Made by a program: the position numbers and the translations under genes
Assembly (NCBI GenBank): GCA_021783235.1
Contig: JAJXUD010000046.1
Location: forward strand, 1-36,124
Source: Myxococcales bacterium
GTDB taxonomy: Bacteria; Myxococcota; Myxococcia; Myxococcales; JAKAPL01
Reading direction: 5' to 3'
Length of the DNA stretch: 36,124 nucleotides
Notes under the pieces: generated by a model
Told to the model about the DNA's origin: nothing
Seen by the model: the letters and a program-made list of their open reading frames with translations, nothing else
Database searches by the model: none
In this document: in pieces, positions 15,068-22,384 of the stretch
How the letters are laid out: every line of letters starts with the position of its first letter
How positions within the stretch are numbered: position 1 is the stretch's first letter

Positions 15068-17089
15068 ATGAAGCTCCGAACGAAACGGCGGCTCTGGGCG
15101 GTCGTCGGGGTTCTCCTCGCGGGGGGAATCCTGGCGGCCGCCTTCTCGTTCGCCTTCTTGCGGGAGCTGCCGCGCTTCGACAGCCTGCTCGACTACGAGC
15201 CGAAGGAGGCGACCCGCCTCGTGACCCCGGAGGGCGAGGAGGTCGCGTCCTTCTCCCACGAGCGGCGCACCGTCGTGCCGATGGACAAGATCCCGAAGCT
15301 CCTGCGGGAGGCGGTGATCTCGGCGGAGGACAAGGAGTTCTACTCGCGTCCGGGCGGCGTCAGCCCGTCCGGCATCCTCCGGGCGCTCGTCAAGCGCTAC
15401 CTCCTGCGCGGCCGGATCGAGGGGGGCAGCACCATCACGCAGCAGGTGGTGAAGACCTTCCTCGTCGGATCCGAGCGGACGTTTCGGCGCAAGATCCGCG
15501 AGGCGATCCTGGCCGAGCGGATCTCGAACCACCTCTCGAAGGACGAGATCCTCTGGCTCTACCTGAACCAGATCTACTTCGGCCACGAGCGCTACGGCGT
15601 CGAGGAGGCCGCCCGCTACTACTTCGGCAAGCACGTCTGGGAGCTCGACGTGGGCGAGGCGGCGCTGCTCGCGGGCATGCCGCAGCTCCCGCAGGCCTAC
15701 TCTCCGATCCACCACCCCGAGGCGGCGAAGCGGCGGCAGCTCTACGTGCTCCACCGGATGCGCGAGGACGGCTGGATCGACGCGGCCGAGGAGAAGCGCT
15801 GGGGCGACGCGCCGATCGTGGCCCACCCGCCGCCCGCGCCGCCCGGCCCCTACTACGCCGAGGAGGTCCGCCGCTACCTCGAGGCCCGCTACGGGGCGCC
15901 CCTGCTGTACGAGGGCGGGCTCACCGTGACGGTCGGCATGGATCCGGAGCTCCAGCGGGCCGCCCAGTCGGCGGTGGCCCAGGGGCTCGCCGAGCTCGAC
16001 AAGCGGGAGCGCTATCGCGCCACGCCGCTGCCCGAGGCGGCCTTCGCCGCGATCGATCCGAAGGACCGGCGCGTGCTCGCCCTGGTCGGCGGAAGCGACT
16101 TCAGGAAGACGCCCTTCGACCGGGCGGTGCAGGCGAAGCGGCAGCCGGGCTCGGCCTTCAAGCCGTTCGTCTACGCGGCGGCCGTCGAGAGCGGCAAGTA
16201 CAGCTCGGCCTCGGTGGTCCTCGACACGCCAGAGCTGGTGCGGGACCCCGTGACGGGGACGACGTGGAGGCCGCAGAACGACGAGAAGGAGAGCTTCGAG
16301 GGGCCGATGACGCTGCGCCGCGCGCTCGCCGAGTCGAAGAACACGGTCGCGGTGAAGCTCATCGAGGGCCTCGGCGCCGCGCCGGTGATGGACCTCGCCC
16401 ACCGCGCCGGCATCGTCTCGGAGCTGCCGAACTCGCTGACCTTGGGCCTCGGCACCGGCGAGGTGTCGCTCCTCGAGCTCGTCGACGCCTACGCGACCTT
16501 CGACGACGGCGGCAGCTACGCCCCGCCGCGGATGGTGCTACGGGCCGTCGATCGGAAGGGGAAGCTCCTCGAGGACGACGGGCTCGCGGCCCGGCCGGCG
16601 GTGAAGCCGGAGGTCGCCTTCGTCGTGACCGACCTGCTGCGAGGCGTCATCGAGGAGCCGACCGGCACCGGACGGCGCGCCAAGGATCTGCCCGGGCCGC
16701 TCGCGGGCAAGACGGGGACCGCCACCGACGAGCGCGACGCCTGGTTCGTCGGCTACTCGTCGTCGCTCGTGGCCGGCGCCTGGGTCGGCTTCGACGACCA
16801 CCGGCCGCTCGGCAGCTACGAGCAGGGCGCCCACGCGGCGCTGCCGATCTGGATCGCCTTCATGAAGGCGGCGCTGGCGCGCCATCCCCCCTCCGCCTTC
16901 GCGCCGCCGCCGGGGATCGTCTTTGCGACCATCGACCCCACGACCGGCAAGCTCGCGGCCCCCGGCGACCCGGACGGCCTCTCGGAGCCGTTCCTGCCTG
17001 GGACGCAACCGACCGCCACGGCGCTGCCGCCGGGCGAGAACCACGACAAGGATCTGTTTCTGCGGGGCGACACCCGCGGCGCGCTGTAG
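15068..17089 (+). CDS. Penicillin-binding protein 1A, bifunctional
   Basis: A 673-residue class A PBP that polymerises and cross-links peptidoglycan. A single N-terminal transmembrane anchor (about 9-31) places the rest in the periplasm. The GT51 glycosyltransferase domain has SAEDKEF (85-91, catalytic Glu in ED), GGSTITQQ (119-126) and KIREAILAERISNHLSKDEI. The transpeptidase domain has SAFK (362-365, nucleophile Ser362), SKN (423-425) and KTGT (548-551). The usual EDxxFxxHxG motif is changed: Arg stands where His is normally found (EDKEFYSRPGG). There is no extended domain between the two catalytic parts, which explains the short length. ATG 15068 lies two bases past the acyl-CoA dehydrogenase stop. 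It converges with the next gene across 27 bp. Confidence 0.92.
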   Translation: MKLRTKRRLWAVVGVLLAGGILAAAFSFAFLRELPRFDSLLDYEPKEATRLVTPEGEEVASFSHERRTVVPMDKIPKLLREAVISAEDKEFYSRPGGVSPSGILRALVKRYLLRGRIEGGSTITQQVVKTFLVGSERTFRRKIREAILAERISNHLSKDEILWLYLNQIYFGHERYGVEEAARYYFGKHVWELDVGEAALLAGMPQLPQAYSPIHHPEAAKRRQLYVLHRMREDGWIDAAEEKRWGDAPIVAHPPPAPPGPYYAEEVRRYLEARYGAPLLYEGGLTVTVGMDPELQRAAQSAVAQGLAELDKRERYRATPLPEAAFAAIDPKDRRVLALVGGSDFRKTPFDRAVQAKRQPGSAFKPFVYAAAVESGKYSSASVVLDTPELVRDPVTGTTWRPQNDEKESFEGPMTLRRALAESKNTVAVKLIEGLGAAPVMDLAHRAGIVSELPNSLTLGLGTGEVSLLELVDAYATFDDGGSYAPPRMVLRAVDRKGKLLEDDGLAARPAVKPEVAFVVTDLLRGVIEEPTGTGRRAKDLPGPLAGKTGTATDERDAWFVGYSSSLVAGAWVGFDDHRPLGSYEQGAHAALPIWIAFMKAALARHPPSAFAPPPGIVFATIDPTTGKLAAPGDPDGLSEPFLPGTQPTATALPPGENHDKDLFLRGDTRGAL

Positions 17090-17116
17090 CCGAAAGCGGC
17101 GCGGCCGGCTGGCTTC

Positions 17117-19045
17117 TCAGTCCTTGACGGGGGTCGCCTTCAGGGCGGCCTTCCCTTCCTTCACGTAGACCTGGAAGCGGACGCTCTTGCAGGCGTACTT
17201 CTGGACGAGCTGCTCCTTGTTCTTGCGGAGCTTGACCGCGAACTTGTCGAAGGTGAGGCCGTCGGCCGGCTCGCCGCACTTCTCACGCGTCTGGACGAAG
17301 TCCTTGTAGACCTGCTGGAAGTGGGCGTCTTCCTGCGAGGCGGGGGCCCCGCCGACGCGCGACGGCTCGCGGGGCGCGGGCAGCTCGACGGCATCGGACG
17401 AGGGGGCTTGCGACGGCCGCGAGCTCGGGGCCGCCGCGCGAGTCGCGCGGACCAGCGCCTCGGGCACCTGGGCGATGACCGTCGCGTCGGGGTTGTAGCC
17501 GTCGCCGTCGTCCTCCATCGGCCCGGGGACGTAGGCCGCCGGCTTGGGCGGCGGCGGTGGCGCGGCGGTTCGCTGCGGCTGCGAGGGAGAGGCGCGGACG
17601 GCGGCGGGCGCCGGCTTCTGCGCCGTGGAGGCCGCCGCGAAGAGTCCGGCGAAGTCGTCGTCCGCTCCGGCGGCCGGCTTTGGCGAGGGCAGCGGCGCGG
17701 CCTCGGCCGTGACCCTGGAGCGCGGCGGCTCGGCCACCTGCGGCGCGGGCTGCTCGCTCTGCCTCTGGTCGCGAACCGTCTGCGAGGGGTCGAACGCCTG
17801 GGCGGCGTTCTGCAGGAGCGCGTCGGGCGAGGCGCTCATGTCGAGCGCCACGCTCGGGCCGGCCTTCGCGAAGGCGCCGGGCGAGCTGGCCGTCTGGACG
17901 GCCGCCGGGCTCGCGGCCCGCTGCTCGGCGTTGGCGGCGATGGCGTTCAGCGCGACCGCGATTCGCCTCACGCCCGAGGCGAGCCCCTCGGTGGGAGCGC
18001 GCACGGAGAGGTCTCCCTGCGCGAGCTTGTCGGCGATGGCCGCGAGGCGCGGCAGCCCCTTCGCCGGGTTCCCGCCGAAGGCCATGAGCAGCAGGCAGAG
18101 GAAGACGAGGCCGGCGATTCCGCCGAGGAGCATGCGCTGATCGGCCGCGAGCTCCGCGAGGGCGCGCTCCAGCCGGACCGAGAGCACCGCGAGCGCTCCG
18201 TCGCCGAGCGGTAGGGCGAGGCCACGGGAGGCGGTCAGCTCCGCTCCGCCGAGCGGCAGCGGCGGCAGCTTCAACTTGGCCGTCACGCTCTCGGGAAGGC
18301 CCGCGACGAGCAGGAAGGGCTCGCCGTCGAGCGGCCCGAAGCCGAAGCCGTCCGCGCCGGCCCGGGCCGCGCGGGCGAGGCCGGGGCGGCTCATCGGGGT
18401 CAGGTTCGAACCCGTGACCTTGCGGGCCGCGACGAAGGTCACGCCGAGGCCGCCGAGCTCCTGGCCGAGCGTGCGCGCGAGGTCGTCCGTGAGCGACCAG
18501 CCGAGGACCAGCGCGCCGAGCGCGTTGCCGTCGTCGCCGACGAGCGGCGCCACGGCCACGGCCGAGGGCGACCCGTCGAGCGCCCCGAAGAGCGTCCGCG
18601 CCCCGCGTCCGCTCCCGGGCGCGGCCGAGAGCCCGACTTTGGAGGCGAGCTCGGGGTCGAGCTTGGCGTCGAAGCGGTTGGTCTTGCCGACCCGGTAGCG
18701 GCCGGCGCCGCCGCCCGCGATCACGATCACGGTGTCGGGCTTCGCGGCGTCACCCGTCAGCTTGGCCACGGCGCTGACGGCCGCCTCGAGCGAGGAGGCC
18801 GTGGGCCGGCCCTGGTCGTCGAGCGCCCGGACGATCTCTCCGCCCTGGGCGACCTGCTTCGCGGCGGCGAGCTCGGCGGCTTGCAGCGCCTGCAGCCGAG
18901 CGCCGAGCGCGTTCGCGGCGCCGGCCAGCTCCTTCTCCGCCCGCGCCTCGATCCCGGGGATCTCGCGGTGGGCGACCCGAATGAGGAACGCCGCGCCGAG
19001 CGAAGCCACCGCCGCCGCCACCATGAGCAACTTGATTCGGGCCAC
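17117..19045 (-). CDS. MXAN_5187-like membrane protein
   Basis: A 642-residue protein of a myxobacterial type. It has an N-terminal transmembrane helix (about 5-22), a periplasmic sensor-like region (about 25-295, Cache-like), a second helix MLLGGIAGLVFLCLLLMAFGG (~300-325), a HAMP-like stretch KGLPRLAAIADKLAQGDLSVR, and then ~200 disordered Pro/Ala/Ser residues. It ends in a compact domain (about 570-640: FQQVYKDFVQTREKCGEP, FDKFAVKLRKNKEQL, VRFQVYVKEGKAALKA) that matches the MXAN_5187 C-terminal domain. No kinase, methyl-accepting or cyclase output domain is present. GTG 19045 has AGAGG upstream and a good promoter at 19105-19134. It is probably a signalling or envelope protein; the role is unknown. 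The domain name is from memory of the family pattern. Confidence 0.7.
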   Translation of the reverse strand: MARIKLLMVAAAVASLGAAFLIRVAHREIPGIEARAEKELAGAANALGARLQALQAAELAAAKQVAQGGEIVRALDDQGRPTASSLEAAVSAVAKLTGDAAKPDTVIVIAGGGAGRYRVGKTNRFDAKLDPELASKVGLSAAPGSGRGARTLFGALDGSPSAVAVAPLVGDDGNALGALVLGWSLTDDLARTLGQELGGLGVTFVAARKVTGSNLTPMSRPGLARAARAGADGFGFGPLDGEPFLLVAGLPESVTAKLKLPPLPLGGAELTASRGLALPLGDGALAVLSVRLERALAELAADQRMLLGGIAGLVFLCLLLMAFGGNPAKGLPRLAAIADKLAQGDLSVRAPTEGLASGVRRIAVALNAIAANAEQRAASPAAVQTASSPGAFAKAGPSVALDMSASPDALLQNAAQAFDPSQTVRDQRQSEQPAPQVAEPPRSRVTAEAAPLPSPKPAAGADDDFAGLFAAASTAQKPAPAAVRASPSQPQRTAAPPPPPKPAAYVPGPMEDDGDGYNPDATVIAQVPEALVRATRAAAPSSRPSQAPSSDAVELPAPREPSRVGGAPASQEDAHFQQVYKDFVQTREKCGEPADGLTFDKFAVKLRKNKEQLVQKYACKSVRFQVYVKEGKAALKATPVKD

Positions 19046-19104
19046 GACTGAACCTCTGGTCGAAAGAAGGCGCTTCGCCCGCGAACCCCGAGCGGGATTC
19101 GTGG

Positions 19105-19134
19105 GTTATACCCCGCGCGAAACCACAGGGTCAA
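19105..19134 (-). promoter_or_regulatory. Sigma70-like promoter for the MXAN_5187-like gene
   Basis: On the minus strand TTGACC (19134-19129) and TATAAC (19110-19105) are 18 bases apart. The start GTG is about 60 bases downstream. This is the best -35/-10 pair in the window. Confidence 0.6.
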
Positions 19135-19170
19135 ACCTCGTCAGCCCCCGGAAGCTGGGCCGCCGAGCCG

Positions 19171-19800
19171 TCAAAAGTGCAGGTTCAGGAGGTTCGGGTA
19201 GCCGGCCCCGGCGACCCGGGGGCCGCGAGGCTCCTCGGGCGGCGGCGCGCTCTCCGAGAAGACCCGGCGGCCGCCGGCGGCGTGGAAGGCGCTGAGCCCC
19301 TGGAAGATGTGCTCGACGAGCCAGCCGACCCAGGCGAGGTCCGCGATGATCCAGAAGGGCCAGGGCAGGACGTCCAAGACCACGAGGACGACGAGGAAGA
19401 TGATGTCGATGATGAGCCACTGCATGCCGCCGGCGTTGTCGCCGGCGATGAGGAAGTGGCCGAGGCCGAAGCCGGGGATGAGGCCCAGGATGAAGGCGAG
19501 CACCTCGTTGCCGTCCGCCGCCTGGCCGTGGGCGCCTCCGCCCGCGAGCGCGTCCTGGGCGGCGTCGTCCTGCGCCTCGACGTCCCGCACGAACGCCTCG
19601 GCGTTCAGGGTCAGCTCGGAGGCGACGTCTCCCGCGAAGGCGGTCTTCATCGAGAGCGGGATCCCATCGCTCAGCTCTCCCGGCGCGACGTCGAGTCGCG
19701 CGCTCGGCGCCTTCGGCGCCTCCTCGCGCAGCTCGAAGGCGTGGGCGGGCAGGGCGGCACAGAGCGAGAAGGCGGCGGCGAGAGACAGCGTTCGGACCAT
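19171..19800 (-). CDS. Small exported membrane protein, TM2-like
   Basis: A 209-residue protein of unknown function. I place the start at ATG 19800 because AGGAGG lies eight bases upstream and a signal peptide begins there (VRTLSLAAAFSLCAALPAHA). The in-frame start at 19851 would hide both. The mature part is acidic (about 22-95), followed by two hydrophobic segments: LAFILGLIPGFGLGHFLIAG (~100-119) and WLIIDIIFLVVLVVLDVL (~126-143), with a third near PFWIIADLAWVGWLVE. The PGFGLGHF turn followed by a hydrophobic hairpin resembles TM2-type domains. A Pro-rich C-terminus ends PNLLNLHF. It has its own promoter and is separated from the upstream diguanylate cyclase by a terminator. Confidence 0.7.
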   Translation of the reverse strand: MVRTLSLAAAFSLCAALPAHAFELREEAPKAPSARLDVAPGELSDGIPLSMKTAFAGDVASELTLNAEAFVRDVEAQDDAAQDALAGGGAHGQAADGNEVLAFILGLIPGFGLGHFLIAGDNAGGMQWLIIDIIFLVVLVVLDVLPWPFWIIADLAWVGWLVEHIFQGLSAFHAAGGRRVFSESAPPPEEPRGPRVAGAGYPNLLNLHF

Positions 19801-19822
19801 GGCAAGACCCTCCTGAGGGGCG

Positions 19823-19851
19823 ATCTTGCGGCCGTCCGCTCGCTGGTTCAA
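19823..19851 (-). promoter_or_regulatory. Likely promoter for the TM2-like gene
   Basis: On the minus strand TTGAAC (19851-19846) and CAAGAT (19828-19823) are 17 bases apart, between the upstream terminator and the AGGAGG ribosome site. The -10 is weak but keeps A at position 2 and AT at 5-6. Confidence 0.4.
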
Positions 19852-19853
19852 GC

Positions 19854-19884
19854 AAAAAAGTGGAGCGCCCCTGGGGAGGCGCTC
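19854..19884 (-). terminator. Rho-independent terminator after the diguanylate cyclase gene
   Basis: On the minus strand GAGCGCC (19884-19878) and GGCGCTC (19869-19863) form a perfect 7-bp stem with an 8-base loop. After three bases a run of six T residues (19859-19854) follows. It lies 31 bases past the cyclase stop and is a textbook intrinsic terminator. Confidence 0.85.
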
Positions 19885-19914
19885 GCCGGCGACGCTCGTG
19901 GGCGGCGAGCGCCG

Positions 19915-20829
19915 CTAACCCGCGCGGCGAGCCTCCACGCGGTTGCGGCCGTTTCGCTTCGCCGCGTACAGGAAGGAATCGGCGGCGGCGACGAGCTCGT
20001 CGGGCCCGGGGTAGTTTCCGCCCGCGAGGCAGGCGCAGCCGATGCTGATGGTGACGGGGATCCGCTGGCCGGCGAAGGTGAAGTCGGTCCCCTCGACGAG
20101 CCTGCGAAGCCGCTCGGCGAGGAGCATCCCCTTGTCCGCGGTGCACTCGCGCAGGATGATCGCGAACTCCTCGCCGCCATAACGGGCGAAGACGTCCTCG
20201 CCGCGGATGGTCTCGGAGACCACGGCCGCGAGCCGAGTGAGCACGTAGTCTCCCGCCTGGTGTCCGTGACCGTCGTTGACCTTCTTGAAGAGGTCCACGT
20301 CGAACATGAGCAGGGTCAGCGGGATCGAGTGGCGCAGGGAGTAGGCCACCTCGTGCCGCAGCCGATCGAGGAAGAACTTCTTGTTGTAGATCTTGGTGAG
20401 GCCGTCCTTCGTGGCGCTCTCGTAGAGCTGCCGCTGGAAGCTCTCCTCGAGGTCGTCCTGGTAGGAGAACTTGAGGATGGTGGCGTTGCCGATCTGGACC
20501 TTGTCGCCGTCCTTGAGCACCCGGCTCTCGATCTGCTGTCCGTCGCAGTAGGTCCCGTTCGTCGACTGCAAGTCGACGATCCGGATCGAGCCGTCCTGCC
20601 CCCGGACGATCTTCGCGTGCTTGCGCGAAACGCCCTCGTCGTCGAGGAGGATCTCCGCCTGCTCGGAGCGGCCGATGATCATCTCGGCGTCCGTGAGCTT
20701 GAACATCTTTCCGACGGCCTTGCCGCTGATGACGATGAGGTAGGCGTTCTGGCTGCGGCCAGCGGACGCCAGCGGAGCGGCGGGGAGGCCGCGGATGACC
20801 GTTCGGTCGTCCTCGAAGTCGTCCGGCAT
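19915..20829 (-). CDS. FHA-GGDEF diguanylate cyclase
   Basis: A 304-residue cytoplasmic enzyme that makes cyclic di-GMP from GTP. An N-terminal FHA domain (about 29-122) has IIGRSEQAEILLDDEGVSRK and DLQSTNGTY, with the GR, SRKH and NG phosphothreonine-binding residues all present. The GGDEF domain (about 135-300) has the active-site loop GGEEF (218-222), DVDLFKKVND for Mg2+ binding, and RGED (209-212) exactly five residues before GGEEF, the product-inhibition I-site. It should therefore be active, feedback-controlled, and steered by a phosphothreonine partner, most likely a Ser/Thr kinase substrate as is common in Myxococcota. It lies 73 bp after nuoN on the same strand and ends in a strong terminator. 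Confidence 0.92.
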   Translation of the reverse strand: MPDDFEDDRTVIRGLPAAPLASAGRSQNAYLIVISGKAVGKMFKLTDAEMIIGRSEQAEILLDDEGVSRKHAKIVRGQDGSIRIVDLQSTNGTYCDGQQIESRVLKDGDKVQIGNATILKFSYQDDLEESFQRQLYESATKDGLTKIYNKKFFLDRLRHEVAYSLRHSIPLTLLMFDVDLFKKVNDGHGHQAGDYVLTRLAAVVSETIRGEDVFARYGGEEFAIILRECTADKGMLLAERLRRLVEGTDFTFAGQRIPVTISIGCACLAGGNYPGPDELVAAADSFLYAAKRNGRNRVEARRAG

Positions 20830-20902
20830 GTCGATCGAAGCTTACCGCCGGTTCCAGGGGCCAGTCCAGAGACGGCGAGTCGAAGCGGGTGGCCGGCGAG
20901 GG

Positions 20903-22375
20903 CTACCCCCCGAAGAGCTTCGCGCCCGCCGTGGCCGCGTCCGAGAGGAGCCCGGGGCCGATGCCGACGGCCAGCACCGCGACGGCCGTCGCGAGGAGCG
21001 CCGCGTCCGTGGCCCAGGAGTGGACCGGGATCTCCTGCGCCTCGGCCGGCGGCTGCATGTAGAGGTAGACGACGACCCGCAGGTAGTAATAGAGCCCGAC
21101 CACCGAGGTCAGCACCGCGACGACCGCGAGCGGAACGAGCCCCGCGTCGACCGCCGCCCGCAGGACGAGCAGCTTCCCGACGAAGCCCGCCGAAGGCGGG
21201 ATCCCGGCGAGCGAGAGCAGGAGCATCGCGGTCGCCGCCGCGGCCCACGGCCGCCGGCGTGCGAGCCCGGCGAACTGGTCGAGGTCCCAGGGCTGGGCGG
21301 AGGCGCCCGAGCGCCGCTCGAGCATGGCCACCGCGCCGAAGGCGCCCGCCGCGGTCAGCGTGTACGCCGCGAGGTAAAAGAGGAGCCCCTGGGTGGCCTC
21401 GGCGCGGACCGCGCCGTTCGCCGCCGCGGCGACGGCGACGAGCAGGTAGCCCGCGTGCGCGACGCTCGAGTAGGCGAGCATTCGCTTCACGCTCCGCTGC
21501 GTCAGCGCGAACAGGTTGCCGATCGCCATGGTGAGGACGGCGAGCGCCTGGACGACGGGCCCCCAGGCGACGGTCCCGGCGAGGCCCGTGCCCCCGAAGG
21601 CCGTGACGAGGATCCGCAGCATGGCCACGAAGGCCGCGGTCTTCACCCCGACCGACATGAACGTGGTCACCGGGGTCGGCGAGCCCTCGTAGACGTCCGG
21701 CGTCCACATGTGGAACGGCACGGCCGCGACCTTGAAGCCGAGCCCCGCGAGGAGGAAGGCGAGCCCCGCGACGAGCAGCGGCCCGCCGCCCGCCGCCGCG
21801 ATGCCTCGCAGGGACGTCTGGCCCGTCGCCCCGTAGCAGAGCGCCGCCCCGTAGAGGAAGAGGGCGCTCGAGAAGGCGCCGAGGAGGAAGTACTTGAAGG
21901 CCGCCTCGGCCGGCCGCTGGCCGGTTCGGAGGTAGGTGGCGAGCGCGTAGGTCGGCACCGACATGAGCTCGATGGCGACGAAGACGAGGAGCAGGTCGGT
22001 GGCCCGAAGGAGCAGGCACATCCCCGCGGCCGACAGGAGGAGGAGCGCGTAGAACTCGCCCCGCTCCGCCGCCCGGACCCGCAAGAAGCCGGCGCCGACG
22101 AGCACGGTGAGGAAGAGCCCGACGCAGACGGTGGCGCCGCCGAAGATCGCGAGGCCGTCCTGCGCCGCGAAGCCGCCGAAGAGAGCGCGCGCGGGCTCCG
22201 AGGCGTTCGCGGCGAAGGAGGCGAAGGCGAGCGCCGAGACGACTCCGGCGACGACCGGCTGGTAGCCGCGCCGCTCGCCGCGCAGGAAGACCTCGCTCAG
22301 CGCGAGGACGAGGGCCCCTCCCGTGAGGAGGAGCTCGGGGAGGATCGCGAGGACGTCGGGGCCCGAGGCGTTCAT
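20903..22375 (-). CDS. nuoN: NADH-quinone oxidoreductase subunit N
   Basis: A 490-residue antiporter-like, proton-pumping subunit of respiratory complex I in the inner membrane. It is hydrophobic throughout, with about 14 helices. Family marks include FVAIELMSVPTYALATYL (the conserved helix-5 Glu), EAAFKYFLLGAFSSALFLYG (helix-7 Lys), KVAAVPFHMWTPDVYEGSP and AGIPPSAGFVGKLLVL. Length is normal. ATG 22375 has AGGAG seven bases upstream. It is the last gene of the cluster, nine bases after nuoM. The diguanylate cyclase follows on the same strand. Confidence 0.95.
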   Translation of the reverse strand: MNASGPDVLAILPELLLTGGALVLALSEVFLRGERRGYQPVVAGVVSALAFASFAANASEPARALFGGFAAQDGLAIFGGATVCVGLFLTVLVGAGFLRVRAAERGEFYALLLLSAAGMCLLLRATDLLLVFVAIELMSVPTYALATYLRTGQRPAEAAFKYFLLGAFSSALFLYGAALCYGATGQTSLRGIAAAGGGPLLVAGLAFLLAGLGFKVAAVPFHMWTPDVYEGSPTPVTTFMSVGVKTAAFVAMLRILVTAFGGTGLAGTVAWGPVVQALAVLTMAIGNLFALTQRSVKRMLAYSSVAHAGYLLVAVAAAANGAVRAEATQGLLFYLAAYTLTAAGAFGAVAMLERRSGASAQPWDLDQFAGLARRRPWAAAATAMLLLSLAGIPPSAGFVGKLLVLRAAVDAGLVPLAVVAVLTSVVGLYYYLRVVVYLYMQPPAEAQEIPVHSWATDAALLATAVAVLAVGIGPGLLSDAATAGAKLFGG

Positions 22376-22384
22376 TCCGAACTC

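Noticed and set aside
17090-17116. GCCG-AAAG-CGGC hairpin between the convergent PBP and MXAN_5187-like genes as a bidirectional terminator
   Set aside because: The stem is only four pairs and no T run follows on either strand.
18402-18420. A GGTTCGAACC sequence resembling a tRNA T-loop
   Set aside because: The flanking bases do not pair as a T-stem, no acceptor, D or anticodon arms surround it, and it lies in frame within the MXAN_5187-like gene.
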